Shown here: positions 8,072-16,028 of the stretch, piece after piece
How the letters are laid out: every line of letters starts with the position of its first letter
How positions within the stretch are numbered: position 1 is the first letter of the stretch
DNA from: Domibacillus indicus
GTDB lineage: Bacteria; Bacillota; Bacilli; Bacillales; Domibacillaceae
NCBI RefSeq assembly: GCF_023715895.1
Contig: NZ_JAMBOO010000006.1
Coordinates: 62,001 to 126,000, forward strand
DNA length: 64,000 nt
Reading direction: 5' to 3'
Made by a program: the position numbers and the translations under genes
Notes under the pieces: generated by a model
Told to the model about the DNA's origin: nothing
Databases searched by the model: none
Seen by the model: only the letters and a program-made list of their open reading frames with translations

Positions 8072-8917
8072 TTATTTTTCTAAATTTCTGAGCATCCTAT
8101 CTACCGAATGCCAATAGGAATCTTGGTATAAACGCCCCTCTTTGCAAACAAGCACTCTTCCGAATTTAAATTCCCCTTCGTTTGGAAACATATCAGAATT
8201 TGCTTTGAGATTGACTGAACCAACATATTCTCCTGCAATACCAAGATGAACGATAACTCTGGTTTTAGACAAAGTAAATAATACAGACGATCCCTTCAAA
8301 TAATTAATTTGCATTTTTATTAATCCGGCTTGCCCTTTATCTTTGTCTTCAACCTTTCTTAAATTATCATAGAAACGTAATCCATTTACTTTTCCTATTT
8401 CTTCTTTTAAATCCTTCGAAAACACAATTCTTCTTAACGAATCATGGTCTGCGTGTTCTAAAAATGTATTGCCGTATACAAAAAAACCGGCTGCTAAGGC
8501 AACTTTGCAAATAAATTTTATTCGAATGTGAGGATTAATCATAAACTCTGTTTTTAATTGTAGCGAACCAATGTTAATAATTTCTTTCCTCTTAATTGGA
8601 TCAAATAATTCTAGACCTTTTTCAGTAAAACTCACAATAATTGGTTTTCCGTCAATTGTTTTTGATTTTTTTAAATCTAGACGGGGCAACTTGCCGGAAT
8701 GCCCGCGAAAACTGCTTTTTATAAGTTTCATCTTCATTAATGGGTCACTGTGAAAGTTACCGTCAACCTTATTGCCTACTGTAGAATTTAAATGCTTATC
8801 CACTAGAATTGTAAAATCGTTTGATCCGCCCAAACTCAAAGGAATGATATGTTCAACATTACATTTTTCACGATCTATTTCTTTATTTGAATAAATACAA
8901 TATAATTTACTGCTCAA
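8072..8917 (-). CDS. HNH endonuclease family protein
   Basis: 281 residues. The nuclease motif is at the extreme N-terminus (about 5-45): Cys7, Cys19, the Glu22-His23 pair in VEHIIPLSLGGSND, Asn33 and Asn44. It resembles HNH proteins that start directly with the zinc/metal fold, but the first cysteine knuckle is C-I-Y-S, so one canonical cysteine is absent. The remaining ~230 residues are beta-rich and not recognised. TTG at 8917 is preferred because AAGGGG lies 6 nt before it; GTG at 8926 is the alternative. The 3' end lies ~20 bp from repeat copy A. An integrase fragment lies upstream. Confidence 0.75.
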   Translation of the reverse strand: MSSKLYCIYSNKEIDREKCNVEHIIPLSLGGSNDFTILVDKHLNSTVGNKVDGNFHSDPLMKMKLIKSSFRGHSGKLPRLDLKKSKTIDGKPIIVSFTEKGLELFDPIKRKEIINIGSLQLKTEFMINPHIRIKFICKVALAAGFFVYGNTFLEHADHDSLRRIVFSKDLKEEIGKVNGLRFYDNLRKVEDKDKGQAGLIKMQINYLKGSSVLFTLSKTRVIVHLGIAGEYVGSVNLKANSDMFPNEGEFKFGRVLVCKEGRLYQDSYWHSVDRMLRNLEK

Positions 8918-8946
8918 TTTTTGCACCCCTTGTTTAAATAAATGAA

Positions 8947-9180
8947 TTAAAGCTTAAATATATCAAAGTCCATCTCGATTTCTTCCGCTGTAATTCCAAT
9001 ATAATCTAGTGGGATGGCTGGATGGGAATGGTTTAGTATCTTTTGCAACTTTGCTACGTCATAGAATTGTTTGTAATGCCAGTATCCGAACGTTTTACGC
9101 ATCGTGTGTGTTCCAATTCCTGTACTTATATCAGCCATGTCTGCTGCTTTATTCAATTGTCTGTACGCTTGTATGTGTGT
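8947..9180 (-). pseudogene. truncated tyrosine integrase C-terminus
   Basis: The frame reads QAYRQLN, then ADMADISTGIGTHTMRKTFG and LNHSHPAIPLDYIGIT, i.e. the H-x-x-R box (GTHTMRKT), the later histidine (NHSHP) and the tyrosine (DYIGIT) of a phage-type integrase distinct from int and from the relic in the repeats. A stop precedes the fragment, so the N-terminal ~100+ residues are lost. It sits immediately upstream of the HNH gene at 8072. Confidence 0.75.
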
Positions 9181-9309
9181 TCATTCAACGCCCCTTTTTA
9201 CAAACAAAAAAGGCACGTGATGGATCACCACGAACCTTGATGCTTTATTTTAATCTCTAGCTAACAGTAGACCGATAGTGTTGATTAAACAACCAAGTCT
9301 TTGGGAAAC

Positions 9310-9993
9310 TCACTCTTCGTCCTGTTTTTCAAAATCACTCCATGTCCAGTTTGACCAATGAGTGTTTGGATTTTCTTCATGTATTACATTTTTATCATTT
9401 AGCTCAATAGCGTTTGCAAGGCTTTGAAAGAAATGATTTTCACTTGGTTTTTCTTCATCTATGTGTTCCCACTCTTCTGTTTGGTAAAATAAAGGAAGGG
9501 AAGGGACAGCATCAATCTCTTGAAACATGTCTGAATTGCTCAGCCAAAATTTCTCTTTGCAATAGGTACTCAAAAAGCGAGCCAGTTTGGTTGGATTAAA
9601 GGATTCGGGTTCAATTCCTAACTGTGCGTAATCTCCAGCCTGAGATTCTAGGACAACTGTCTTTTTGTTTACAATTAAATCCAAATGGAAGGGATTCACT
9701 AAAAATTGATCGTCATCATCCCATAGTTCTCCCTTGTCTGCTAAAGTCACAATATCGTCTAAACTGATAATAAACCCTTGTTCCTCGGCATCATTCCCGT
9801 AAACATAAAGATCATTAGCAATGTTTTGGTTTTTATCGACACCTACGATTTCGAATACAATAAGCCAGTTTTCTTCATCTTTAAAAACCGACAGCCTGCA
9901 TTGAGCTAAATCGAAATTGTAATTATCCAATACTGGAAAATCAAAATCTTCTGAATAGCTATCTAATGTTTTAAGTATTTCTTTTGCTTTCAT
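9310..9993 (-). CDS. acidic hypothetical protein, immunity-like
   Basis: 227 residues, very acidic, rich in Trp/Tyr and without membrane or signal segments. An N-terminal helical part (KEILKTLDSYSEDF) is followed by a beta-rich region (about 20-110) and a helical tail ending in a Trp cluster (HWSNWTW). I do not recognise a catalytic motif. Its small acidic character and place beside a HEAT-repeat gene and two other small acidic genes match arrays of orphan immunity genes, but that is inference. ATG at 9993 is preferred; a GTG at 10005 lies too close to the GGAGA. Confidence 0.55.
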   Translation of the reverse strand: MKAKEILKTLDSYSEDFDFPVLDNYNFDLAQCRLSVFKDEENWLIVFEIVGVDKNQNIANDLYVYGNDAEEQGFIISLDDIVTLADKGELWDDDDQFLVNPFHLDLIVNKKTVVLESQAGDYAQLGIEPESFNPTKLARFLSTYCKEKFWLSNSDMFQEIDAVPSLPLFYQTEEWEHIDEEKPSENHFFQSLANAIELNDKNVIHEENPNTHWSNWTWSDFEKQDEE

Positions 9994-10030
9994 TTCGAAT
10001 TTCACTCTCCAATAAAGCTAGTCAACCAAG

Positions 10031-10534
10031 TTAGATAAAACTTGAAATAGCTTCCTTTAATTCTTCAAGAACTTCTTCGTCTTCTTCTATGTCTAACCGT
10101 TCTTGAAGCATTGGAAGAACCTTTTTGTTACCAATGTAATGTAAAGCATAGATAGAATACGCTCTAATTTCTTCATTTGGATCGTTAATACATGATAATA
10201 AAGAATCAACCAATCTTTCATCAGGAAAAGATTTGGCTATCTGTGTACCCCAATACCTCTTTCCTTCATTTTCGCTTTGTATGATTTCAATCAACTGTGG
10301 CACTATTTGGTCACTAGAAAAACTTTCTAATACCGCTACAGCATGGTCATATATCCCATAACTCTCACTTAAACTAAATGTCATCATAATAGGTGTAATA
10401 CAGATTGGGTCTGGATGTTCGATAAAATAATTAATCGCATCAGCATATTCGTCTAACATTTCTTCAGTCATGCCTTCTTCATCAGGCATAGGAGAATATT
10501 TTTTAAGTCCTAACAGTGCTTGGTCTTTATTCAC
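10031..10534 (-). CDS. HEAT-repeat protein
   Basis: 167 residues. After an acidic N-terminal helix region (about 10-55), HEAT-like helical pairs run from about 60 to 165, with recurring patterns such as ERLVDSLLSCINDPNEEIRAYSIYALHYIGN and KVLPMLQERLDIEEDEEVLEEL split between helices. HEAT proteins bind partner proteins; small ones are common among polymorphic-toxin immunity genes. The start is GTG 10534 with AGAGGTGA upstream. It lies 37 bp from the gene at 9310 and may share its transcript. Confidence 0.65.
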   Translation of the reverse strand: MNKDQALLGLKKYSPMPDEEGMTEEMLDEYADAINYFIEHPDPICITPIMMTFSLSESYGIYDHAVAVLESFSSDQIVPQLIEIIQSENEGKRYWGTQIAKSFPDERLVDSLLSCINDPNEEIRAYSIYALHYIGNKKVLPMLQERLDIEEDEEVLEELKEAISSFI

Positions 10535-10571
10535 CAAAATTCACCTCTATTTTAATGTACACGAGTTGTTA

Positions 10572-11246
10572 TTAGGTGTAAATTTTTGTAATCCAGCTAC
10601 TGGATTTAGATTTCACCACAATTAAGTTTTCAGTCTGCCATCGAAGTGTCCCCAAAAATCTATTATATACAACCTCATTCCCTACTTCTGTTACTAACAA
10701 TTGGTCAATCAGTCTTTTTCCACGTTCATTATAAACTTCACAACGCAATTGAAAACCTTCCGAACGATGAATCCCTTTTAAAATAGCTGTTTTTTTGCGG
10801 CTAGGACTTTTCTTTGGTGTTTTATCAATCAAAAAAACTGTTTCATAGTTTTGTTTCACAATTTCTGCAAGTGATTCTTCTATATAAGAAGAAAGGATAG
10901 GTAAAGGCAATGTTGTGTATTTTTCTAAGACAGGAACAATATAAGAATGAACCAATGATGAAAAACACTGAAATTTCTCTTCGATTGATTTTGAATTTAA
11001 AAAGGACATAAAATCATCTGGAACAAATATGCACATTTCCTCGAGAGCTTTATCTTCTTTGTAGGAGACAGATTTTTTTGGATTTGCTAAACAATAAACT
11101 CTTATGGTATCAAACCCCCTTAACACAACTCCCAACTTGTTTAGTTTCTCTGAGAAAATCAGTTCAAATATTCTCATTTCATGCAGCCGGTTGTAATGCT
11201 TTTTAGGACGGTTTTTTCCCCAATCTTGAAAGTGAATAGAGAGCAT
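10572..11246 (-). CDS. hypothetical protein of the cargo cluster
   Basis: 224 residues, soluble, basic overall in the C-terminal half (KTPKKSPSRKK near 140-155). No known motif is apparent. ATG at 11246 has AAGGGG nine bases upstream, and an extended -10 promoter lies ~40 bp before it (11288-11296). It is followed by the HEAT gene in the same direction. Confidence 0.5.
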   Translation of the reverse strand: MLSIHFQDWGKNRPKKHYNRLHEMRIFELIFSEKLNKLGVVLRGFDTIRVYCLANPKKSVSYKEDKALEEMCIFVPDDFMSFLNSKSIEEKFQCFSSLVHSYIVPVLEKYTTLPLPILSSYIEESLAEIVKQNYETVFLIDKTPKKSPSRKKTAILKGIHRSEGFQLRCEVYNERGKRLIDQLLVTEVGNEVVYNRFLGTLRWQTENLIVVKSKSSSWITKIYT

Positions 11247-11287
11247 TTGTCACAACCCCTTTATCTAACTCTTTATGGTAAGAGAAA

Positions 11288-11296
11288 ATTATATCA
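11288..11296 (-). promoter_or_regulatory. extended -10 promoter of the gene at 10572
   Basis: TGATATAAT on the minus strand, a perfect extended -10, lies 42 bp before the start codon. The -35 is weak. An 18-bp sequence just upstream (11310-11327) recurs exactly at 15904-15921. Confidence 0.5.
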
Positions 11297-11389
11297 TAGT
11301 AGCCTATACTCAACAGTACGTCCATACAAATGAACAACACTATTCCAGATTGGGAAGCAGCTGACCGTTGTACTAGCAGGGTCGTCAGT

Positions 11390-11875
11390 TCAATAAGGGA
11401 TTTCCGCTTCTTTAAATACATTTTCATAAACGTTATCACTTGGCTTTTCAACACCGTTTTGAAGCAACTTTTTTCTAGCGGTATTAAATAAACCACTTGG
11501 GATATTTGGAAATTCATTTTCCCAGCCATCTCTTTCATCCAACTGACTTAGAGATTCAACAATAGCAAGATAAATGTTTGGGTATTGCTTCTTAATGTTA
11601 GAAGAGTATGTTAAAAACTCTTGAAGATACTTATCAAAATGATGACAGTCGTGTTCTTCAATACCTGTGCAAAACGGAAATCCACTTTCGTCTTCCCAAT
11701 CTAAGAGAAGACCCCAAAAAGCAAGAAGTGAACCTGCTCTATATCTTGGGTGATTATCATTAAAATGTTCATAATATGTGTACAACAATTTGCCACACCA
11801 ATCCAAGTCTATGATCCCGCCCATTTCCTTTATTTCATTATGTAATAAGTCCAATTTTCCTTGAATGGAATACAT
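11390..11875 (-). CDS. hypothetical acidic protein, immunity-like
   Basis: 161 residues, acidic, with many aromatic residues; helical throughout, with an internal CTGIEEHDCHH segment that might bind metal. No family recognised. ATG at 11875 has AAGGAA about seven bases upstream. A shorter frame covering 11203-11538 overlaps it on the same strand but lacks coding character. Confidence 0.55.
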   Translation of the reverse strand: MYSIQGKLDLLHNEIKEMGGIIDLDWCGKLLYTYYEHFNDNHPRYRAGSLLAFWGLLLDWEDESGFPFCTGIEEHDCHHFDKYLQEFLTYSSNIKKQYPNIYLAIVESLSQLDERDGWENEFPNIPSGLFNTARKKLLQNGVEKPSDNVYENVFKEAEIPY

Positions 11876-12000
11876 TAATAAATTTCCTTTCCAAACATAG
11901 ATTTCATAATTATTGTATCAGGTTTCATGTACTACTTAGACTAACCTAACCCATTGGTTTAACAAGAGATTCAACAACGAAGCTTAGGAAAGCTTAAATA

Positions 12001-12450
12001 AAAACCCCCACGCTACCTTTAACAAGGAAAACATGAAGGTCGTTTTGCTCTTGATATTGATTAAATATCCAGAGAGTTAAGTGGATTATACTTATCATTT
12101 TGCTCCCGTAGTTCATTTTCCTACATGGAAACATAATACACTTACACATTGATGTTTTATGCGCATTAATTTCTGTATAGCCCGCTGTTATCCGTTACTC
12201 AGCTTTATGATCCTCTTTTCATAATCCTTATTCGTGTTTTTGTTTCCGGCTTTGACATTGATTTATAAAATCAGAGTTTTATGCACACGTAAAGTACACG
12301 TAATAATCCCGTTTATTAAGAGGATTTTAAGCATGCTATGAAAGCATGCACACGTACAAAAAATGAAGCTGAACGCGGGGATTGAAGTGCCTTACTCCTC
12401 TTGATAAAGAGCATTGGGTTAAATGGTAATAAGGCACGCCCACTCAATTA
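12001..12450. repeat. island repeat module, copy B
   Basis: Colinear with copy A over ~440 bp. The recombinase tail (12061-12190, minus strand) now has in-frame stops but still reads NELREQNDKYNPLNSLDI. The two CACACGTA motifs, the GTTTATTAAGAGGATTTTAA tract and the GCTGAACGCGGGGATTGAAG segment follow. The terminal hairpin has a different stem (GTGCCTTA, 12388-12395, with TAAGGCAC, 12430-12437) at the place where copy A has AAGGTGCATT/AATGCACCTT, so pairing is kept while the sequence changes. A GIY-YIG gene follows on the right. Confidence 0.8.
12061..12190 (-). pseudogene. recombinase C-terminal relic in repeat copy B
   Basis: Same tail as at 7676-7801, ending NELREQNDKYNPLNSLDI and TAA, but with at least two in-frame stops in the preceding ~25 codons. 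No functional product is expected. Confidence 0.65.
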
Positions 12451-12597
12451 CACATCTTCACAATTAGCCCAAACTTCTAACAATATTTCTTGTTGTATTC
12501 TTTTACCTTAATTATTATGCTAGGTTTATAGGAAATTAATACTGCATCTTCAGATCATAGACAGATAAAAAGACATCTTAGAAAGTGAAGTGAAAAA

Positions 12598-13275
12598 ATG
12601 TTAAAGGAATTACTATCAAGATTTTCACAGAAGTCTAAACCTAAAGAAATAATAAAAGAAACTGTTGTCACCGCACCTCAAAAAATTTTCTTGTTTCAAC
12701 CCAATTCAAAAGAGTTAGAAAGTGTTATTAACTCTCCTTATCCAGATGGCAAGGCTCCAGGTTATGTTTATTTTGTTCAAGAACATTTAAATGGTTCTTT
12801 TAAAATCGGTAAAACTAAACACATTGACCAGAGAATGAACCTTTTCAATGTTAAATTGCCCTTCGAGAATGAACTTATTTTTCTTATCAAATCGGGGAAT
12901 CACCATCAAACTGAAGTCGCTTTTCATAAACATTTTGCCCATAAGCGTTTAGAAGGAGAATGGTTCGCTTTAACGCGAGAGGATATTACATGGATTAAAG
13001 AAAGAAATTACACAGAAGACATAAATGTGACTATCAATAATCCGTCAGGTTCAGAGCGTAAACAGAAAGATGAAACTATGGCTCTCCCTTTAACAGAGAA
13101 ACAGATTGAATATGCAAAGTCTATGATTAAAAAGTTAGATCAAGAATACGATTTAATGGTTGATTACTCATCCTTAACCAAGAAGGATTTAGACAGATTA
13201 ATCGTTTATTTTAGATACAAAAACGTTGGTGCTTTGAATAGCCTAGTTAAAAATGGTGTGCTTAAAGTTAAATAA
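12598..13275 (+). CDS. GIY-YIG / T5orf172-domain protein
   Basis: 225 residues. The domain at about 55-135 has the GIY-YIG-like pattern GYVYFVQ ... FKIGKT ... QRM, then HHQTEVAFHKHF and LEGEWFAL, the signature of the T5orf172/MUG113 subfamily. The N-terminal 50 residues are basic and the C-terminal 70 a helical domain with K/R-rich ends. GIY-YIG domains cut DNA; this subfamily is common in phages and mobile elements, and its substrate is not predictable. GTGAAGTGA precedes the start. It sits right of repeat copy B. Confidence 0.8.
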   Translation: MLKELLSRFSQKSKPKEIIKETVVTAPQKIFLFQPNSKELESVINSPYPDGKAPGYVYFVQEHLNGSFKIGKTKHIDQRMNLFNVKLPFENELIFLIKSGNHHQTEVAFHKHFAHKRLEGEWFALTREDITWIKERNYTEDINVTINNPSGSERKQKDETMALPLTEKQIEYAKSMIKKLDQEYDLMVDYSSLTKKDLDRLIVYFRYKNVGALNSLVKNGVLKVK

Positions 13276-13302
13276 AAAATCTACTATCATCACAAAATTG
13301 GT

Positions 13303-13335
13303 GAACTACATATTGATATGTGGTTCTTTTTCTTT
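13303..13335 (+). terminator. terminator of the GIY-YIG gene
   Basis: Stem GAACTACATAT / ATATGTGGTTC (with G-U pairs) followed by a T-rich run, 28 bp after the stop codon. Confidence 0.7.
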
Positions 13336-13682
13336 TTGATAAACAATAGTTTTTAATCACTACATAAGAAAGCTTCTTAACAATAGAAACACGCAGCTAG
13401 TTAGCGTGTTCAAAATGGAGGTTTTTGTTGCAAACGCCCTTCCTAAGCGTAGGGTTTTCCTCTCATCAATTCTCCCTCAATTTTTAATTAAGAGGAAATA
13501 CTGTACCCAAAAGGATATTCTATAAGGCATACCCTCTTTCATAATCGGACTTTAATATACAGGACTATCTCACTTAAAACATTTACAATAAAAGAAAAAT
13601 ATAGAAAAAAACCAGCAACCAAATAAAAAGTTGTGGTAAAATAGTACCGTATCAAGAAAACTATTTAAGCAGGGGGAACAGT
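13336..13682. other. intergenic region before the SH3b gene
   Basis: A small hairpin (AAACACGC/GCGTGTTC, 13386-13411) is visible, with no supported gene. The 3' part is AT-rich and must hold the promoter of the secreted SH3b protein; TGGTAAAAT near 13632 is a possible extended -10. AGGGGGAA precedes the ATG. Confidence 0.45.
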
Positions 13683-14450
13683 ATGAAAAAGGTCGTTGGC
13701 TTAATTGCAGCTTTATTTTTAATACTCACTTTATTGCCGTTACAAAAAGCAGAAGCAAGTCCAGTAAACAAGAATTACACAGTAAACGTAAGTAAGTTAG
13801 ATGTACGTGAAAAACCAAGTCCTAAAGCAAAAGTAGTAGGGTCTCTAAAAAAAGGAAAGATTGTATTCGTTTATAGTACCGAATCCGGCGGCTGGTCAAA
13901 GATCAAATATAACAACAAAGCAGGTTATGTAGCATCTAGTGGATTAAAAGCAACACAAGGATCAACAACTACCCCTCCTCCTGTCAAAGCTGTTCCGGTT
14001 GGTACTGGGAATTTAAAAGGAACAGTAACGTGGCAATATAACAGATATATTGGCACAAAACCAGATGTTGGAGCTAAGGTATTTTTAATACCAATGAATT
14101 TCGACTATACAAAATATTCTGAATCGGATTTAACTTTTTACGGTACTATTGGTTCAGTACCCGCAAATTCTAACCTTCATTTTGCGAAGGTAAATGGATA
14201 TGGACAATATGAAATCTCTGACGTACCAGCCGGAAAGTATCTAGCTGTTATTGTTTCTAACAATACAACTCGTGATTTTAATCAACCGCTTTACATTGAA
14301 AGTACATTGAAACCTCTTTTAGGTGCAAAAGCTTATGCAAATTTTAAAATTATGAATTTAAACTTAGACAAGCACGATTGGACTACAATTGAAATTAAAC
14401 AGGACAAGACACTAGATTACAGCGAGGATTTTGGATACACATACTTGTAA
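13683..14450 (+). CDS. secreted SH3b-domain protein
   Basis: 255 residues. A signal peptide (about 1-25, ending in AEA) is followed by a bacterial SH3 domain (about 30-90: LDVREKPSPKAKVVGSLKKG, then GWSKIKYNNKAGYV). A Thr/Pro linker leads to a ~150-residue C-terminal domain with the carboxypeptidase-regulatory-like pattern G-V-GA-V and YEISDVPAGKYLAV. SH3b domains bind peptidoglycan or surface peptides, so the protein likely acts at the cell wall. No catalytic domain is visible. The terminator at 14491-14521 follows, so it is monocistronic. Confidence 0.75.
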   Translation: MKKVVGLIAALFLILTLLPLQKAEASPVNKNYTVNVSKLDVREKPSPKAKVVGSLKKGKIVFVYSTESGGWSKIKYNNKAGYVASSGLKATQGSTTTPPPVKAVPVGTGNLKGTVTWQYNRYIGTKPDVGAKVFLIPMNFDYTKYSESDLTFYGTIGSVPANSNLHFAKVNGYGQYEISDVPAGKYLAVIVSNNTTRDFNQPLYIESTLKPLLGAKAYANFKIMNLNLDKHDWTTIEIKQDKTLDYSEDFGYTYL

Positions 14451-14490
14451 TAAACAGATTTGTTAAAGATGTAGAGGGCTATTCCGAAAG

Positions 14491-14521
14491 AATAGGACTT
14501 CCTGTTGGAAGTCCTATTTTT
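14491..14521 (+). terminator. terminator of the SH3b gene
   Basis: Perfect stem AATAGGACTTCC / GGAAGTCCTATT with a TTTTT tail. Confidence 0.85.
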
Positions 14522-14531
14522 GCTGTTAACG

Positions 14532-14632
14532 TCTCATACGTATAAAAAAGCTAAGCTGAGTGCGGGGATGAAAGTGCATACGCTGGTTTTAAGAAAGCTT
14601 TGCGGTTATTTGGTGATTAATACCCCCATCTA
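14532..14632. repeat. island repeat module, copy E (tail only)
   Basis: Shares CATACGTATAAAAAAGCT, then AGCTGAGTGCGGGGATGAAA-GTGCAT with copies A and B, and ends in GGTTATTTGGTGATTAA-TACCCCC, which matches the GGGT...ACCCCC tail of the others. The recombinase relic and the first CACACGTA motif are absent, and the terminal hairpin is not evident in this copy. Confidence 0.65.
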
Positions 14633-14739
14633 TTTGTACACTCCCCCTTTACTTAGAAAAAACACATCTTTAGTTGACATTTAAAAAAATAGTAGCTGCT
14701 TAGACAAACTCTTCTTCTAAGCTTGTTATTTTTAGCTAA

Positions 14740-15096
14740 TCACCTTCTCCAGAACTTTATTGCGTTCGCATAGCTTCTTGCTGACGTGGAAGGGGAAAAT
14801 TTTATTTTGTGCTTTCCTTCCAGTTCCTTCTTTGCTTTTTTAGTCAGTTCTATTCCCTGTCTATTATGCTCTACTTCAAGTTCGATTCCATTGGGCAGCA
14901 GCTTGTCTTTATCCCAATCAATCCATTCTCCATATCTTGTCATCCAATCCCGAAGTTCTTCTTTTAATCCCTCCGAAATGGAGATTTCATCTATATCAAG
15001 GTTGCTGCCACAATGACTACACCATATAGGATCGCCACCCATATCCCCTTCGATTATCAATTCATAAGGTATGCTTTGTTCACAAGAGCATTCCAT
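14740..15096 (-). CDS. small zinc-knuckle hypothetical protein
   Basis: 118 residues. The N-terminus has a Cys-x-Cys ... Cys-x2-Cys arrangement (MECSC and WCSHCGSN) consistent with a small zinc ribbon; the rest is charged and helical, ending in a basic tail with Trp (KFWRR). ATG at 15096 has AAGGAG ten bases upstream, better than the TTG at 15105. It probably shares a transcript with the gene at 15149. Function unknown; the size and context fit a cargo or immunity gene. Confidence 0.55.
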   Translation of the reverse strand: MECSCEQSIPYELIIEGDMGGDPIWCSHCGSNLDIDEISISEGLKEELRDWMTRYGEWIDWDKDKLLPNGIELEVEHNRQGIELTKKAKKELEGKHKIKFSPSTSARSYANAIKFWRR

Positions 15097-15148
15097 TCTC
15101 TTCAAGCTCCTTTACTTTCGAATTTCACTGAACGACCTACTGAATTGC

Positions 15149-15433
15149 TTAAAATTCAATTTTTTTCTTAGGAGAAATGTTTGGTCTGTCTATTAATGCA
15201 GCAACCTTCTTTCCTTTTTTAAATCTAATATGATTAAGCCAGTAAACAAAAGCTTCCGTATCGTAATTAACAATATATCCTATCTCTTCATCGTATACCC
15301 AATACTTATGGTCATTGTTTCTATCAAAAAGCCAATCGAAAAATTCCATTTGAAGTTGACCAATGTTTCTTCCTACTTTGGCAGGACATCGAACATATTG
15401 TGTATCAGGTCCTAAAGACACCTCTATAATCAT
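15149..15433 (-). CDS. small hypothetical protein
   Basis: 94 residues, soluble, aromatic-rich (FFDWLFDRN, YWVYDEEIGYIV), with a Lys-rich C-terminus. ATG at 15433 has AAGGAG seven bases upstream. No known motif. It lies 52 bp upstream of the zinc-knuckle gene in the same direction. Confidence 0.5.
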   Translation of the reverse strand: MIIEVSLGPDTQYVRCPAKVGRNIGQLQMEFFDWLFDRNNDHKYWVYDEEIGYIVNYDTEAFVYWLNHIRFKKGKKVAALIDRPNISPKKKIEF

Positions 15434-15463
15434 CTTGTCGCTCCTTTTTGTTTCATTTTCCAT

Positions 15464-15622
15464 TTTAGTCTTCTTTAGCTTTCTTTAACTAACCTAAACA
15501 GTCCAACCATACGGATAAACAGCACTAATGTCTAATTAGTTAGTATTTGACCTAAACTGTTGATTAAGAAATCTAACTTTACTAAACATTAATATTGATT
15601 TTCAGTTAGTACACAAGGTTTT
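15464..15622. other. gene-free stretch in the cargo cluster
   Basis: AT-rich DNA with repeated CTAAAC(A/T)GT words; presumably the promoter of the gene at 15149. No gene is supported. Confidence 0.4.
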
Positions 15623-15802
15623 TTACGCCTTCTTTTCCCGCTCTTTCAAATTCATATAGATAAGAATACTCAAAAAGAAAGCACCTCCGATTGAACTGGT
15701 AATCACCCGTAACAATCGAGTTTCATCAAAACCAAAAAGCAAATGCCCTAAAGTATACAATCCTGACAAAACAATAATCCATCGAAGTAATATTTTTTTC
15801 AT
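15623..15802 (-). CDS. 59-residue membrane protein
   Basis: A small gene with a good ribosome site (AAGGAG ten bases before the ATG). The product has two hydrophobic segments (about 5-24, LLRWIIVLSGLYTLGHLLFG, and about 33-50) joined by a short charged loop, and ends in a K/E-rich tail (KEREKKA). Two transmembrane helices are expected. It resembles no family I know. Confidence 0.55.
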   Translation of the reverse strand: MKKILLRWIIVLSGLYTLGHLLFGFDETRLLRVITSSIGGAFFLSILIYMNLKEREKKA

Positions 15803-15903
15803 ATGCTAGTAACTCCTTATTTTAAACAATAAAAATGTCGTGAAAATATACAATGCTTATGTAAGTTTACTTCTGTCTTCTTTTAAAAGAAAGACGTAGT
15901 TAA

Positions 15904-15921
15904 TCAACAGTACGTCCATAC
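15904..15921. repeat. 18-bp exact repeat shared with 11310-11327
   Basis: TCAACAGTACGTCCATAC occurs here and at 11310-11327, in both cases ~65-100 bp upstream of a minus-strand cargo gene (the 59-residue gene and the gene at 10572). It may be a shared promoter-region element or a remnant of common ancestry. Confidence 0.5.
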
Positions 15922-16028
15922 TGCACGAAAACGTTTTAAGTTAAAAAGTGAGAGCATCATTTCTTTAATAATAAATAGATGTTAATATGTTATTTTCAAT
16001 GAATTATTAAAATAAATGGAGAAACAAA

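Noticed and set aside
11203-11538. 111-codon minus-strand frame
   Set aside because: Overlaps the gene at 11390 in another frame, without a ribosome site or coding character.
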